Positions 29,763 through 30,728 of a DNA stretch of 30,728 nucleotides are shown in pieces. The DNA is taken from contig MNCI01014278.1 in assembly GCA_015680685.1 (NCBI GenBank), positions 14,613-45,340 on the forward strand, given 5' to 3'. Each line of letters begins with the position of its first letter. Within the stretch, counting starts at the first letter, position 1. The DNA is from Gnetum montanum (lineage: Eukaryota; Streptophyta; Gnetopsida; Gnetales; Gnetaceae). A model generated the notes under the pieces. That model searched no databases. It was given only the letters and a program-made list of their open reading frames with translations, and was not told the DNA's origin. The translations under genes and the position numbers were made by a program.

Positions 29763-30728
29763 ATGGTTGGCAAATACGAAATAGAGAAATTCAATGGAAG
29801 CAACTTCACATTGTGGAAAATGAAGATACAGGCAATTTTGTGTAAAGATAATTGCCTGGAAGCTATTGGAGAAAGACCGCGAGAGGTCATGGATGATGAC
29901 AAGTGGAATGAAATGGATGGTAATGCTATTTTCAGTTTACACTTAGCACTAGCAGATGGGGTTCTTTCAAGTATTTCAGAAAAGAAGACAGCGAAGGAAA
30001 TATGGGACACTCTGACGAAGTTGTACGAGGCTAAATCACTCCACAAAAAAATCTTCTTGAAGAGAAGACTTTACACTCTTCGTATGGCAGAAACCTCATT
30101 GGTAACTAACCATATCAACACCCTAAATACTTTATTTGCTCAACTCACATCATTGGGCTATAAAGTAGATGCAGGTGAACATGCAGAAATTCTACTTCAA
30201 AATCTACCTAATTCATATGATCAACTCATCATCAACTTGACCAACAATGTCCTTATGGATGCTCTTGTCTTCGACAAGGTTCCAGCTATGGTTCTTGAAG
30301 AAGAAAGTCAATGCAAGAACAAGGAAGATAGGTTGGCAATCAAGGTGGAGGCCTTAACAATGATGAGAGGGAGATCCATGGAATGTGATTCCAATTGGAA
30401 CCAAATTCATGGTAGATCCAAGTCAAGAAGTAAATGGAAAAACATTACTTGCTACAACTGTGGCAAGAGAGGACACCTAAAGAAGGAGTGTTGGAACAAG
30501 AAGAGTAATGAAAAAAATCCTCAAGGGAATGTGGCAAGTACCTCATATGATGGTGATGTTCTATACAGTGAGGCAACTATTGCTGAAGGCAAACAGAAGC
30601 TCACTGATGCTTGGATCTTGGATTCAGGAGCAACATGACACATAACCTCTCGGAGAGAATGGTTTTATCACTACAAACCAATCTTAGAAGGATCTATGTA
30701 CATGGGAAATGATCATGCTTTGAAAATC
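29763..30728 (+). pseudogene. Copia gag and start of pol; one stop in the protease
   Basis: An open 291-codon frame starts at ATG 29763, 52 bases after the primer site. The copia gag core spans residues about 10-180 (KFNGSNFTLWKMKIQAIL near the start, KEIWDTLTKLYEAKSLHKKI, then LLQNLPNSYDQLI). A CCHC knuckle CYNCGKRGHLKKEC is at about residues 230-243, then the protease motif WILDSGAT at the end. The TGA at 30636-30638 is where copia proteins have Trp, and the frame continues HITSRREWFYHY past it to the window edge, so this is a TGG-to-TGA loss in an otherwise intact gag-pol. It is the best kept LTR element in the window. The rest of pol lies outside. Confidence 0.92.

Noticed and set aside
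1-30728. CRISPR array, prokaryotic operon or phage content
   Set aside because: No regularly spaced repeats with unique spacers, no ribosome-binding-site-led gene strings; all recognisable coding matter is plant retrotransposon.

Overview
This window looks like intergenic nuclear DNA from a large, repeat-rich plant genome, possibly a gymnosperm (inference). The reasons are plant-type LTR retrotransposons of both Ty3/gypsy and Ty1/copia classes, a plant-type LINE, initiator-tRNA-Met-like primer binding sites and a very AT-rich, mutation-worn background. I see no host protein gene, no rRNA or functional tRNA gene, no CRISPR array and nothing bacterial. Almost every open frame is a piece of a decayed transposable element. 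Many of the stops fall where the family expects Gln, Arg or Trp, which fits C-to-T decay of methylated transposons.

Layout. 1-560 holds a degenerate short-repeat region with recurring CGTACACA words. 719-3322 is a broken Ty3/gypsy pol (RT, RNase H, integrase) on the + strand. After a 2 kb spacer with a perfect 26-bp palindrome (4961-4986) comes a long broken 3' ORF (5468-8308) rich in coiled coil, then an LTR-like block (about 8544-9335). 9336-13066 is AT-rich debris with an inverted-repeat arm and a possible decayed copia U3.

13081-15832 is a GC-rich, 5'-truncated LINE flanked by a 14-16 bp target-site duplication and ending in poly(A). It encodes endonuclease, reverse transcriptase (interrupted by a 274-base assembly gap) and, at the C-terminus in the same frame, a segment that reads as a DnaJ J-domain with an HPD tripeptide. 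This LINE/J-domain fusion is the most unusual thing in the window.

15847-23270 is again old debris: a second relic of the coiled-coil 3' ORF (16690-17509), a second LTR-like block, three direct copies of a 0.5-0.7 kb repeat, a copia LTR/PBS/gag relic (about 20000-21740), the second inverted-repeat arm and a tRNA-derived SINE-like piece. 23271-29334 is a nearly full-length but dead Ty1/copia element on the - strand with two roughly 1 kb LTRs. 29344 to the window end is the 5' part of a younger Ty1/copia element on the + strand: LTR, primer binding site, intact gag and one stop in the protease.

The genes do not work together as a pathway. The window is a stack of successive retrotransposon insertions of different ages. 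The LINE and the right-hand copia look youngest, because their frames or target duplication are best kept. LTR boundaries, identity values and family names below are read by eye and need alignment to confirm.
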